Origin: Quercus robur
Taxonomy: Eukaryota > Streptophyta > Magnoliopsida > Fagales > Fagaceae
DNA: 64,000 bases
Direction of reading: 5' to 3'
NCBI RefSeq assembly: GCF_932294415.1
Contig: NC_065538.1
Coordinates: forward strand, 19,548,667 to 19,612,666
Under the pieces are notes generated by a model. That model ran no database searches. It was not told the origin of the DNA and saw only the letters and a program-made list of their open reading frames with translations. Below, piece after piece: positions 13,301 through 23,935 of this stretch. Positions within the stretch are counted from its first letter, which is position 1. Each line of letters begins with the position of its first letter. Made by a program: the position numbers and the translations under genes.

Positions 13301-13819
13301 GCCAGAAAAATCCAACAACCAATACAATCAATATCATTCCACTCCATCACGTCACAAAAACTAAAACAAACCCATTTCACAAAACCACATAACAAAGAAA
13401 ACCCAGAAGGTCAAAACCCCAAAAAACAGTACCTGCACATAAGAAATGGTATTGACAGGGTTGAGCTTGCGCACTTTCAACTGCAAGTTCTTGTGGGGTT
13501 TATCACTCTTGTCTCTACCTTCAGCCCTTCTCTTATTGAACCCAACAGAAGGCTGAGGCTCAGTTGTTGTTTCCATTGGAGCCACTTTTTGTTGGTCTCT
13601 ACTGCTCAGAGTGCTGGTGTTTCTGCGAGCAAGATTGGGTTTGAGGTGATGAGGAGGAGGAATGTTACGGTGTCGTTTAGAGGAGGCGAGAACGGTGAAG
13701 AGGGAAGAAGAATGGTTGATGGGTTTAAGGTAGGAGAGAGAAGAGGGTTTAAATGGAGAAAGAAGTGGGAAGAGGAGGCGGAGATTGAGGTTGAGGCTTG
13801 AGACTTGGGGCAATGGCAT
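7319..13819 (-). CDS. TRZ4: Long-form tRNase Z (ELAC2 type), organelle-targeted
   Basis: Endonuclease that removes the 3' trailer of precursor tRNAs. Twelve exons on the minus strand: 13819-13433, 12482-12393, 12051-12007, 11867-11813, 11627-11584, 11471-10995, 10874-10606, 10527-10380, 10259-10209, 9721-9321, 9239-8558, 7648-7319. They sum to 2979 bases, 992 codons plus stop, with all phases joining. The C-terminal metallo-beta-lactamase half has LLLDCGEGT, the zinc motif SHIHADH (residues 675-681), GDTRPCPEL and LIHEATFEDGM. The N-terminal half is the degenerate, non-catalytic copy (DHIFLSR...AGGLPG), as usual for long forms. The first about 70 residues are rich in Ser, Leu and basic residues, like a mitochondrial or plastid transit peptide. 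Intron 11 has a GC donor (GAG|GCAAGT). Plants have two such genes, TRZ3 and TRZ4; the neighbour PnsB3 favours TRZ4. Confidence 0.93.
12114..12143. repeat. Poly(G) run in a tRNase Z intron
   Basis: Nearly uninterrupted G (one T at 12135), in the intron between exons 2 and 3 of the minus-strand gene, so poly(C) in the transcript. Such runs are prone to sequencing or assembly length errors. Confidence 0.85.
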
Positions 13820-14109
13820 TGTGTTTGTGTTTCAATTCATTTGCTACTTTTATTTGTAATCCTTTACAAAGGGTTTTAGTTTTAGATAAAACCCTCTCTC
13901 GTTTTGGACCTTTTTGTGTCCCGTTGAAGCCTTGAAGGTTGGTGGTATGGCACTCCAAACTCAAGGAACTTAATAACTAACGGTCCTACAAGGCCATACC
14001 TTTATCCTTTACTCTTTTTTTTTTTTTTTTTTCATAAATAAAAAAGAGGTTTATAGGTGTGGTCACTGCCCAACTCACTTAAACTCGAAGTTGATAATGA
14101 GTGGGAATC

Positions 14110-14932
14110 TAGGAGTGTACATGGGTTGGGTTAGATGGGTGGAGAGTAATATTTTTAACCATCCTGCCAATGGCAAGTTGGAAAATTTTCAATCTGCCTC
14201 CAAGCCACCAATCTATGAATTCAGCGAATCAATAAAAATATAATGGTTTCAATTTGATGGGTTGGGCAGGTTGACAAATTCAATTCATAAATGAAATTAT
14301 TTGAATTAAATTGGATATTTGCTTCCTTAAATAAGAAAAAAAAAAAAAGAAGGAAAAACTGCAATTTTTATTAAAAATAAATGCAAATACTGCATTATTT
14401 TTTATTAGAATGATTAAAATTTTTTATCACATTGAAAAGAAAAACATTTCAGAACCTGAAATTATACATGTACATAGAATAAGAATAATAACAAAATCTT
14501 AAAAAGAATAGCTAGAGTTTAATAAGGAAGAGAAATGAAAAAATGAAAAAATAATAAGAAAGAGCAAGAAATGAGAGAAATAAAGTGGGTGAACATGACA
14601 AAGTACGCGCATGTGTGTGTGTGAGTGTGTGAGTGTGTGTGTGAGTTAGGTTTTAGTGGGTTAGAAATATCTCAAGAATAGCTAGAGTTTAATAAGGAAG
14701 AGAAATGAAAAAATGAAAAATAATATGAAAGAGCAAGAAATGAGAGAAATAAAGTGGGTGAACATGACAAAGTACGTGTGTGCGCGCGCGCGCGCGTATA
14801 GGAGGGCAAATTAGGTTTTAGTGGGTTAGAAATATCTCAACCTGTTATTCAACTCAATCTGCTCACTTAATGGACCCGCATGAGTTGGGTCAAGTGAGTT
14901 GCCGAGTCAAGCAATTTTTTCGCATAGCCCTA
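14110..14932. mobile_element. Possible hAT-like non-autonomous element
   Basis: The left edge TAGGAGTGTACATGGGTTGG and the right edge, complement TAGGGCTATGCG, share only the TAGG start, and flanks GTGGGAAT/GTGGGGTC match loosely, so the call is weak. The GGGT/ACCC-rich ends and coding-free interior resemble other hAT ends in this window (49097, 51482). It contains a 170-bp tandem duplication and GT/CG microsatellites. Confidence 0.35.
14500..14842. repeat. Tandem duplication of about 170 bp with (GT)n and (CG)n
   Basis: 14500-14675 and 14676-14842 both start AGAATAGCTAGAGTTTAATA and end GGGTTAGAAATATCTCAA. The variable part is a purine/pyrimidine alternation: TG-rich at 14600-14645 in the first unit and (CG)n at 14784-14797 in the second, which could adopt Z-DNA. 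The rest of 13820-15613 holds no gene. Confidence 0.8.
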
Positions 14933-15613
14933 GTGGGGTCACTTGAGTAATAGTGAGACTTGTTATTACTCAAAACCACAACTTTGAACTTGTAAGATGA
15001 TAGACACAAGGGGTTCCTATTGCCGAAAAGAAGGGTAAAAAAAAAAGAGTTACCCTAAATTTCCCATTATTTAAATCATTGGGAGGTATCATTAGAGTAT
15101 CAGCAGTGGGCTTCTCAAATGCCAAATTGTAAAGTACATTTGGGCCCAAATTGCTCCAGCAACTAGATGGCTATACCTGGGACTGGCCAAAATTTTTTGG
15201 CATAGCACTATAGTGTGATCTCATATGTGAGATTGCACTGTAGCACTATGCCATCCAAAAAAAATGTATTTTAATGATAAAGTAGAATAAAAAAATATTA
15301 TTTTAATGATAAAGTAGAATAGGAAAATATTATTTTAATGATAAAGTATATTTCATTGTGTAGAAATATTATTTTAATGAGTAGAATAGGAAAATAAAAG
15401 TTGGGATGCTGGGTGTATTGTAAAATGATATGGTATAATTGATAAAGTAGTTTTTTAGGATGGTAAAATAAGATGAGATATGAAAACCGGTTGTGGATGC
15501 TCTTAGGCTAAACACAAAGTCAAAACTGGAACGAAGGTTATTTTTCTCATACATTTAAGTAAAAATAAAATAAATTTTTAATATTAAACTTACTTTTTTG
15601 TGAAGACCAACAA

Positions 15614-15687
15614 GCTGGAGTAGCTCAGTTGGTTAGAGCGTGTGGCTGTTAACCTCAAGGTCGAAGGTTCAAGCCCTTCCTCTAGCG
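15614..15687 (+). tRNA. tRNA-Asn (anticodon GTT)
   Basis: A 74-base cloverleaf. The acceptor stem GCTGGAG pairs with CTCTAGC (one G-T pair) with discriminator G. The D arm is GCTC...GAGC, the anticodon loop CTGTTAA puts GTT at 15648-15650, and the T arm GAAGG/CCTTC encloses TTCAAGC. A and B box promoter elements are present (TAGCTCAGTTGG; GGTTCAAGC). There is no intron and no encoded CCA. The anticodon stem TGTGG/CCTCA has one T-T mismatch where the usual plant sequence pairs, so this may be a diverged but foldable copy. A short T-run downstream is not obvious. Confidence 0.85.
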
Positions 15688-16075
15688 CTCTCTTCCATTT
15701 TGCTTTCCTAATGTTCCATCTGGGCCTGAGTCACTCCGATTAGCTTTCGGGCCTCTTTTGCTTTCCTAATATTCCTTCTGGGCCTGAGTCTCTCTGATTA
15801 GCTTTTAGGCCTCATAATTTTACAGTGTGTGCTGGATTTTGTACTTAAAAGAGTTATGAGGTTTTAGGCTCACTACAAACTTATAAAATTTACTATTATT
15901 GTATTCCATTTTTGGCCCCATTCTCTATCCCATGCTCATAGCCTTAGCACCTACATTAGAACAGATAAGATCAAAAACAAAGAACCACCACACACCATGA
16001 TGAAAACCCCATGCAAATATCCAGCTCACTTTTACAAACTATCCAAGCATAGAATCCCTATTACCTTATCAAAAA
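15688..16075. other. Spacer upstream of PnsB3
   Basis: Between tRNA-Asn and the PnsB3 start codon. An imperfect direct repeat of about 55 bp (CTTTTGCTTTCCTAATRTTCC... at about 15700 and 15756) lies here. The PnsB3 promoter and 5' UTR must be in the right half; no TATA box stands out. Confidence 0.5.
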
Positions 16076-18321
16076 ATGGGTACCCTACAACTGAGTTCAT
16101 ATGCTTTATCTTCTTTCTCAACCTCTTTAAACTTCAACTACATTACGAACTCTCATAAAACACTCAAAACCTCCAAGCAACCCCACCCCAGATTCTCTAG
16201 AGGGAAAATCAGAGCTGTTGGCACAATCCCTGAAAATGAATCCCAATCCACAGACCCAGAGGAGCCACCTTTTGTGGCTTTTGCTTTTGTTAGTGTAAGT
16301 TGAAATATTATATATATGTACAATTTTGCATCATATCTAGCTTGTACATATAAGTAATGGAAATTTTATTAATAATAATTTCTGTTTTATGTTTTTTTAA
16401 GTCTGTGTTACTACCAGATGGAACACCTGATGTACATTTTCGAAAAGCATGTGGTGGACAGAAACTTAGGAACATAATGTTGGATTCAAATATTGAGTTG
16501 TATGGACCATATGTAAGTTTTTTAACTTATAATTCATATGATTTATAAGTTGATTTTATTAATAAGCTTTGTGTGTCTATATATATATTCATTATATTGA
16601 TGTTCATTAATTATGTATTGGTTATCAGGCTAGACCTCTGCTAAATTGTGCTGGAGGTGGAACCTGTGCGACGTGTATGGTGGAGGTGGCCTTACTATCT
16701 TGAAACTAATTAATTAAAACGGAAAAAGGATGTGCATAACAAATTTTCTTTCTTTTTTACTTTTTTATATTTTTTAAATCTTAAACTTAAAGCTTCTGCC
16801 TTCTGGTTCATGATTTCTTTTTTTTTTTTTAAAAAAAATTAACTATACACCATTAATCATTAGTGTATTCGGTTTATCAATAGATATTCTAGATCAAAAG
16901 TAGGATTTTAATCGGAAGTGGCTGTCCATCTTGCTTATGCTATTTAATAATTTTTTTTTTTTTTTAAGTTGAAGCTTAAACTTATGGTTGAAATACAATT
17001 TTTATCCTTGAAATTTGGTTAAGATTTGATCATGATCTCCTAAATTTGAAAGATTTCAATTTTATTCTTTTAAAAAAAAATTGAAAGATATCAATTTTAT
17101 CAGTCTCATGACCTGATTGCTGATGCTTGTCCTGTTGTCTTGGTCTCCTATTCAATTTCGATTATGGGGGGCTAAATAAACCAAGGCAAAACTAACATTT
17201 TTTATTATTTATTTTTATATGAAAATACCCAAAACCCCATGTAGGCTCTTCTAAAATATGGGATTTCTTTGGAATTTTTGAATGTAACACAACCTTTTAG
17301 TATTATTTTACATGAAAATGCAACTCTTATTTGAGATATGTGTCATCACATGAGTAACTCATCATTTATTTTGATTTACTCATAAAACCCATAAAGGGTT
17401 AAGGGATTGCGTATTTTTATATAAACCACAAGGAGTTTTGTATAACTTTCCCTTTATCTTTCAAACATAAATAAAACATACTTTGCAGACAAAAAAAACT
17501 ATAGTATCTATTCTATATAATTTTCTCATGTATTGTTAGATTATTCAAGGGAAGGAGCTTCTAACCCCTCGCACGGACAAAGAGAAGGAAAAACTAAAGA
17601 AGGTATATGCTAGTAAAAGCAAATTCTTAATTTTATTTAGTGGGCATAATGTTATTCAAGTACATGTTAATCCAATCAAAATTACTTTGGATTACATTTT
17701 CCTTGTGTATTATTAGAAAATCTTAATTAATTGCTATTTTTATTTAATTAATTACACCGCCTATGTTTTAGACTAAATACTCGAATAAGATAATCTGTAT
17801 ACACCATTGATATGATGGTTATTTCAAAAGTACAAATTCATGTAGGGATGAAAGGCAAAGGCTAGAGTTTTAAAAAAATACATTAAACTCATCATTTACT
17901 ATGCTGGTATTAAGTATTAATCATAATATGCCACCTCATTAGTTGTGAAAAATTTATATCCCTGAGGCTGTTGTAGTTGTGACCTAACATATATGTTCTG
18001 GGGTATGTTTCAGAAACCAAAAAATTGGAGACTTGCTTGTCAACTTACAGTGGGTAAAAAAGATTCTAGAGGCCTGGTTTGTGATATTTCCATTTCATTT
18101 CTTACATTTCAGCAAACAGGAATTTTTTTTTTCTTTGGGTTATCAAGTAATCGTATTCTATTTCACTATAGGCTGGATTAAATTGTTTCTTTTTTCCTCT
18201 GATGCAGCTTGTTGTCCAACAACTGCCTGAATGGAAAGGGCATGAATGGAATTATGAAAGAATATCGCCTGAAGAATTAGCTTCAGAATTAGAGTTAAAT
18301 TTTGGGTCAGAGTCTTCCTAA
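16076..18321 (+). CDS. PnsB3: Chloroplast NDH subcomplex B subunit 3, ferredoxin-like
   Basis: Subunit of the plastid NADH dehydrogenase-like complex used in cyclic electron flow; a [2Fe-2S] ferredoxin-fold protein. Six exons: 16076-16294, 16402-16512, 16629-16685, 17540-17602, 18014-18076, 18208-18321, giving 208 codons plus stop, all exons in phase 0. Residues 1 to about 55 form a Ser/Thr/Lys/Arg-rich, acid-poor plastid transit peptide. The cluster ligands would be Cys117, Cys123, Cys126 (C-x5-C-x2-C) and Cys159 in WRLACQ. The start is the first ATG of the only frame joining exon 2. Intron 3 has a weak donor (GAG|GTGGCC). The neighbour tRNase Z matches the Arabidopsis order At3g16260-At3g16250 (NDF4), from memory. 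The related FdC2 ferredoxin was considered but fits the context less well. Bases from 16244 onward are duplicated at 26046. Confidence 0.88.
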
Positions 18322-18879
18322 CACAGTTTTGCTAATTAATGTACATTTCAAAGAAAGATCTAAAAACCAATATAACATTATGAGGAAATGATGTAAAAAT
18401 ATTGCCTTCAAAGGCATTCAAGGACACTTTTTGTATTGTAATTAAGTCTAAAATCCAATTTCAGTATGGGAAATTCTCTTATAAATTTTCACGCTAGTAA
18501 GATTTGTAACTCAATTGGTTGATATTTTTTTGTATTTTCAAATGAGGTCATTCTACGGTACCCCCTATTTTTTTAGGGAGATACAGTACCCACACAAATC
18601 ATGACCATAAAATTGGTGAAGTTTTAATCTTGACTGTTCATTTTATTTTAAGGATCCAACGATGAAACCTAGTTTCATTGCCATTGTTTTGTATCCCTTT
18701 TTCTTTGTTGGTTTTCAAGGCTACCCATTTGAAAAGGTAGATATAATTTATTTATTATTATTGTAAATTTTCGCATATAAGGGTATGTGGGTTTCTAGTG
18801 TTTGTGTCTATTTGTTCTTTTGAAGTTGCATGTGTATGTGGGTTTGTGTTGTTTTATTGCTTTGCCAGATTAGGCCACT

Positions 18880-19960
18880 TAGTGAATATCCAAAGTAAGC
18901 ATTTGTTAGTTAAACTCACGAGCAAGACAGAGCTTTATGGGTTGGTTCTTATAAATTTGATTGCGCTGGTATTTGAAATGAAATTAGGAGCAGAGTTAAT
19001 AATATGGAATGGTGGCATTTGCTGTGGTTTAACTTGGCCATTCCCAAACACTCATTTGTTGGTTGGATAGTTATTCTTAGTAAGCTTTCAACCAAAGCTA
19101 GAATCTTGCAACGGGGTCTTCCAAGTTCCAGTGGATGGTTTATGTTTTTTGCAGCTTTGGTATTGAGTTCAAGGACCATTTATTTTTTGGTTCTTCTTTT
19201 ACCAAGAGGGTCTGGGAAATTACAATTAACTTGTTTCTAGTATCTTTTGCTAAGACTGATTGGCAGGATAGTATGAGTTAGGTGGAAATAATCTTAAAGG
19301 AAAAGGCTTAAGAACAACCCTTTGCAAACTAGCTTTGTGGGCTACTGTTTATCATGTATGGAAGCAAAAAATTCTATTCTATTTTCTGGGAAGGTATACA
19401 CTAAAGATCAACTTATTTGCATTATAAAGAAGGATGTTCAAGGGAGACTAGAGAGCAAACTATGCAGTTGTGACTCAATGCTTAATCATATCCTTTGCTA
19501 TTAGTGGGGACTCAAATTTGAAATGCTACTACATTATCAAACTAGTGACTGATCTATCCTATGATGGAGAATTATTGAAAGCTTGGTATTGCTGGATATC
19601 TTGTGGTGCTCTATTATTGTCAAAGCCTGGAGGATCTGTTGTTTCATTACTCAATTGTGACATGTTGCTGCTGTGTTAAAAAGTTGTAATAGCTTGATGA
19701 TGTTAATGTATAAATTTTGTTGTAGATTGTGTTTTAGGAGTGGCCAATTTTAGCTTGATTTGTTGAGATCATGGCACACTGTTAAGGGGTGTAAACAGTC
19801 ATAGCCTACTGTTTTGTTGTAGTGGGTCTGTTATAAACTTTTTTTTTACAGAGACCAGTCTTAGTTTTGCTATGGCTTGGGTGTTTTGCCTTGTATTTTG
19901 GTTGATTTCTTAGTCAATAAAAAAACCTCATTGATTCATCAATAAAAGTGAAAAAGGAGG
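18880..19960 (+). pseudogene. LINE (L1-type) reverse transcriptase 3' relic
   Basis: Around 19004-19110 the translation reads WWHLLWFNLAIPKHSFVGW, close to the zf-RVT segment near the C terminus of plant LINE ORF2 proteins. The following frames (alwatvYHvWkqK) resemble the last part of that ORF but are broken by several stops. It ends near a stretch with TCAATAAAAA (about 19914-19925), as LINE 3' ends often do. It has been non-functional for a long time. A second copy is at 31190-32290. Confidence 0.6.
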
Positions 19961-20819
19961 TGGTGATGCAAGACAAGGATAGGAGAAATTAAATGATAAA
20001 AAGAAGAAAAAATATCACAAAAATGCCAAGGAATTAGAGGTCATATATATTAGTATGTTTCAAATGATGGTATGTGAAAATGAGGAAAATATAAGCTTCC
20101 TAATTGAATTAAATGACGGAATTCTTCAAAGAAGCAGTGACAAAGAAAGTGGACTTGGATTTTTGTTTGATGTTCTCATTGTAGGGTACTTTGTAATTTT
20201 TTTTTCATTAAAAAAAAAAAAGAATTGAAATTTGTGTAACATAAGGCCTATAAATTTTGTTTGATGTTTTGAATCTCAAAACATGACAAGAGTAACTTGA
20301 TGATGACACATATTTTGAGTGCTAGTATGTTCTTTTAAATTTTGTGTAAAAGACACATATTTTGGATACTTTATCATCTCTCTTGATATATAACTTTTTA
20401 GCAGTTAAGAACTTCAAAACAATTTTTTAGTTTGAGATTTTAAATGTTGTGAAAACACTCATGCATTAGGGTTCTCTCTTTCTATTGATATAAAACATTT
20501 TAGTTGTCAATAGTTGGCAAGACATTTTTTAGTTGGTTATGATAACAAATTTTTAGTCATCATCTTGTCAATTGGATTATCAATGGCCTTTTCATTACCT
20601 TATGTATTTATTAAAAAATGTAACTAAAATTAAAATGTAGAAAGTTTAAGAAAATAATAATTGGAAAAAATAGTTTATTGATCTTAAATTCAAATTTAGA
20701 CATCCAAACAATGGAATTTCAAATCAAGGTTTTTAAATCCATTAATTTTAAAATCAATGGGTTTCAAATCAAGCAAATAGAGTGGTTGTATAAAATTTTT
20801 ATAGTCAATTTGGTCTTGC

Positions 20820-21800
20820 AAATAGAGGTTTCAGGGGGCATTTGGTCATTTTCATATTTCAAGAATCCTTAGTCATTTTTTAGGTTTCAGGGATATTTTG
20901 GTAATTTTTTAGGTTTTAGGGGCATAACGGTCATTTTTTAGGTTCCAAGCATATTCCAATAATTTTTTAAGTTACGGGGTCATTTCGGTCATTTTTGAGG
21001 TTTTAGGGATATTTCAGTAATTCTTTTAGGTTTTTTTGGGGGCATTATGGTCATTTTTAGGTTAAAAGGGTATTTTAGTCTTTATTTTAGATTTCAGGGT
21101 TATTTAAGTCATTTTTTAGGTTTCAGGGTCATTTGGTCATTTTTTAGGTTCTATTTTTTGATCATTTTTTAGGTTCTATGGATCTTTTAATAATTTTTTA
21201 GGTTTTAGGGTCATTTTTTCAATTATAAGGTTATTTCGGTCTTTTTATAAGTTTCGGGGATATTTCGATCATTTTTTAGATTCTAACGATATTTCGGTAA
21301 TTGTCGAGGATTCGGGGGTATTTTTGTCATTTGCAAGTTTTATGAGGTATTTTGGTCATTTTATTGGTTTCAAGGGTATTTCAAATTTTTTTTTTAAGTT
21401 TTCAATGTCATTTCAGTCATTTTTAAGGTTTTATGAGTATTTCGGTTATTTTTTAGGTTTAAGGTACACTACGGTCGTTTTTTAGGTTCTAAGGGCATTA
21501 TAGTCACTTTTTAAGTTACAAGGTCATTTTAATCATTTTTTAGGTTGCATGGTCATTTAGGTCTTTTTTTTTTTTTTAAGGTTCTAAGGGTATTTCAATC
21601 ATATTTTTAGGTTTAAAGGGTATTTCAATCATTTTTTAGGTTATAGGGTCATGTCGGTCATTTTTTAGGTTTTAAAGATATCTTAGTAATTTTTATGAGT
21701 TTCGAGGTTATATTGGTTATTTTTAAGTGTTAGGATGCATTTTGGTAATTTTAGTATATTTAAGGGTATTTTGGAAATTTTGAAGGTTTTAAGAGTATGT
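20820..21800. repeat. Degenerate minisatellite 1, copy A
   Basis: A roughly 35-45 bp unit built on TCATTTTTTAGGTTT, an AGGG-rich piece and TATTTCGG repeats more than 20 times with substitutions and length changes. It is strand-asymmetric (T and G rich on plus) and has no coding sense. It recurs at 33230-34215. Confidence 0.85.
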
Positions 21801-21889
21801 TTGTTATATATATTCGTCGATTATTAGGTAATTTGAAGGGGGGTTAAGTTGGGTTGGCTATGCCCATGTGTGATGTTGATACTGATTAG

Positions 21890-22580
21890 TGTGACGATCG
21901 AATAGTAAAATGTGAGTAAAAAAAAAATAAGAAAACAATCTAATGTGACAAAAGTACAGTCACATTTAATTTTGGTACTGCCTAATGTGATGACGGAGTT
22001 GTCAAATGTGAGAAAAAAATAAAGGTAAAACTAAATGTGGCAAAAGTACAGTAATATATGATGTTGGTACTGCCTAATGTGACATTTGAACCATCAAATG
22101 TAAGAAAAAAAAATCATCAAATGTGACAAAAGTATAATCACATGTGATATTAGTATTGTACAATGTGACAATAGAATTGTCAAATGTGTGAAAAAAAAAA
22201 TTAAAATACCATCAAATGTGAGAAAAATACAATTATATGTGATGTTGGTACTGCCTAATGTGATAATGAAACCATCAAATGTGAGAAAAAAAATAAAGGA
22301 ATCACCGAATGTGACAAAAGTATAGTCATATATAATGTTAGTACTGCACAATATAAGGATAGAACCGTTAAATGTGAAAAAAAAAATAAGGAAACTACCA
22401 AATGTGGGAAGAAAGTAGGGGAACTACCGAATTTGACAAAAGAACTGTCACATGTGATGTTAGAATTGCACAATGTAAAGATGGAACCGTCAAATGTGAC
22501 AAAAGAACTATCACATGTGATGTTGGAACTGCACAATGTAAAGATAAAACCGTCAAATGTGAGGAAAAAGTAATCTGGTA
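21890..22580. repeat. Degenerate minisatellite 2, copy A
   Basis: Repeats of about 60-75 bp with the phrases TCAAATGTGA, GACAAAAGTA and CACATGTGATGTTGGTACTG, each with a purine run. CACATGTG is itself a palindrome, and the phrases ANNTGTGA recur about every 20 bases. Frames across it on both strands give low-complexity peptides only. It recurs, longer, at 34300-35450. Confidence 0.85.
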
Positions 22581-22997
22581 TAGCAGGTTACCTACTAATG
22601 GATACCGTACCCTCCTTTTTTTTGGGGTACGGTAGAATTACCCTTTCAAATAAGAAATCTAGAGTTCAAATTTTCTCTCTTCCAATTATCGAAAAAAAAA
22701 AATTAATAATAAATTTTCACAATGACAAGACAAGGCATGCAATTATTTTAGTTAACAAATCACATAATGGCAGTAAAATAAAGATATTTAGGACTAAATA
22801 AAAGTATATATTAGGAAAATTGTGAAATCTTATGTCCACTAATTTGGTTGACATTTAAAGAGGCATTTCATTGTAGACCCTTTTGGTTTCGTGTTGTTAA
22901 TATATATATATATATATTTATATATATACCAGAGTAAAAGCAGTTTACCTTCCGTGATTCCCGCAATCTCCTAAACGGATCCAAGACTTCCTCTAGC

Positions 22998-23005
22998 TAT
23001 AAAAG
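22998..23005 (+). promoter_or_regulatory. TATA box of the viral pregenomic promoter
   Basis: TATAAAAG lies about 250 bases before the primer-binding site, the expected arrangement for a caulimovirid pregenomic RNA promoter. The transcript would run toward unit B. Activity is unknown. Confidence 0.5.
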
Positions 23006-23252
23006 GAACCCTTTGCTTTAGTCTTTAGTAGGTCCAGTTAGACTCACCTTTCACAAGGTTCAGTTTAAGACACTACCCCAGAGTCCAGTTTCACTTTGTA
23101 ATAGAAATACATTGTAAACCTAAATGGCTCTCTTCTCCTCTCCCCTAGTTTACACTTGTACTAGAACTACATTTGTAACCTATTTAAGCTTCCGCACTAA
23201 GCCTGCCCATCTGAACGGCACTCTCCCCCTTTGTCTGTAGCTTACCCCCATT

Positions 23253-23268
23253 TGGTATCAGAGCCAAG
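23253..23268 (+). promoter_or_regulatory. tRNA-Met primer-binding site of the viral fragment
   Basis: TGGTATCAGAGCCAAG matches the complement of the initiator tRNA-Met 3' end used by caulimovirids (and by Copia elements). The absence of flanking LTRs and the movement protein downstream decide for a pararetrovirus. Confidence 0.85.
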
Positions 23269-23935
23269 TTTGTGGCCGATAGTAAGTGTTTGTAAGTTAC
23301 TGTAATTATTTTGAAATTCAATCAAGTTGGCCGGTTCAACCGCCATAGTTATCCATTATTTTGTGGTTATACATTACTTTGAAGTATGTTATCTCTAACA
23401 AACATTATTTTGTTTTACATCTATTTTCTAATAGCACTTCCACTCCCATATGTTGCATTCTTCATCTACTACTTCATCTTAGTCAGTGTTTACTGTTCTT
23501 TCTTTTGGTGGTAGGCTGAGCCTCTCGTTCAGTCTTTCTATTTATTATCTTGTGATTACCTGTTTGAGCTAATCCTTTACTTCCCAGTTATCTTCTTCTT
23601 CTTCTTATCTTTGTTTTTAGCCCAAAGTTTGTTGCAGATGTGTACTATTGAGAAGTGTTTGTCCGGTTCTGTGTCGGTTTGTTGCCCTGTAAGACTAATA
23701 TCCTAAAGTGTGTCAATACTCGCGGCCAAGCAGTAATTCCTGTTAAGCTAGGAGAGCGTTAGGGTTTGCGTACGGTGGGGTTTCAGTACACCAGAATAGG
23801 AGTAAGTGGTAACAAGTGTCACAGAAGGCATCAGTCTCTTTAGAACACCCCTGTTTCAGATCTAAGGTTAGATCCAGAAATTGGAAGATAAAGGTAGTCT
23901 AGGTTGTAATTGATTTCTTAGGCTTTTAATCCAAA

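Larger units (their letters stand above)
18545..22643. mobile_element. 4.1 kb inverted-end element (MULE-like), copy A
   Basis: The left end (18545-18564, GGTCATTCTACGGTACCCC) and right end (22624-22643) are inverted repeats matching at all but a few of 20 bases. Similarity continues weakly to about 50 bp, each end having its own small hairpin (TACGGTACC). The flanks are TTTCAAATG (18536-18544) and TTTCAAATA (22644-22652), a 9-bp near-repeat typical in length for Mutator-like insertions. The interior has no transposase, only a LINE relic and two minisatellites. The same limits occur in unit B at 30119-35518, so the insertion predates the duplication. Confidence 0.55.
16244..22927 (+). repeat. 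Segmental tandem duplication, unit A
   Basis: Starts at codon 57 of PnsB3 and runs through the rest of the gene, a 4.1 kb inverted-end element and a flank, to the TA repeat at 22901-22927. It is nearly identical to unit B in its first half and several percent diverged further right. It lacks the three retroelement insertions present in unit B and so preserves their empty sites (16693-16706, around 17305-17309 and 18738-18742). Confidence 0.93.

Noticed and set aside
13493-13801. A plus-strand frame of about 100 codons
   Set aside because: It is antisense to exon 1 of the tRNase Z gene.
16076-18321. Identity as the ferredoxin FdC2
   Set aside because: The TRZ4 and TIP2 neighbours match the Arabidopsis NDF4/PnsB3 locus, and the exon motifs (LLPDGTPDVHFRKACGG, NIELYGPY) fit PnsB3 better; kept only as an alternative.
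20820-22580. CRISPR-like regular repeats
   Set aside because: Units are degenerate and head-to-tail without unique spacers, and the organism is a plant; they are minisatellites.
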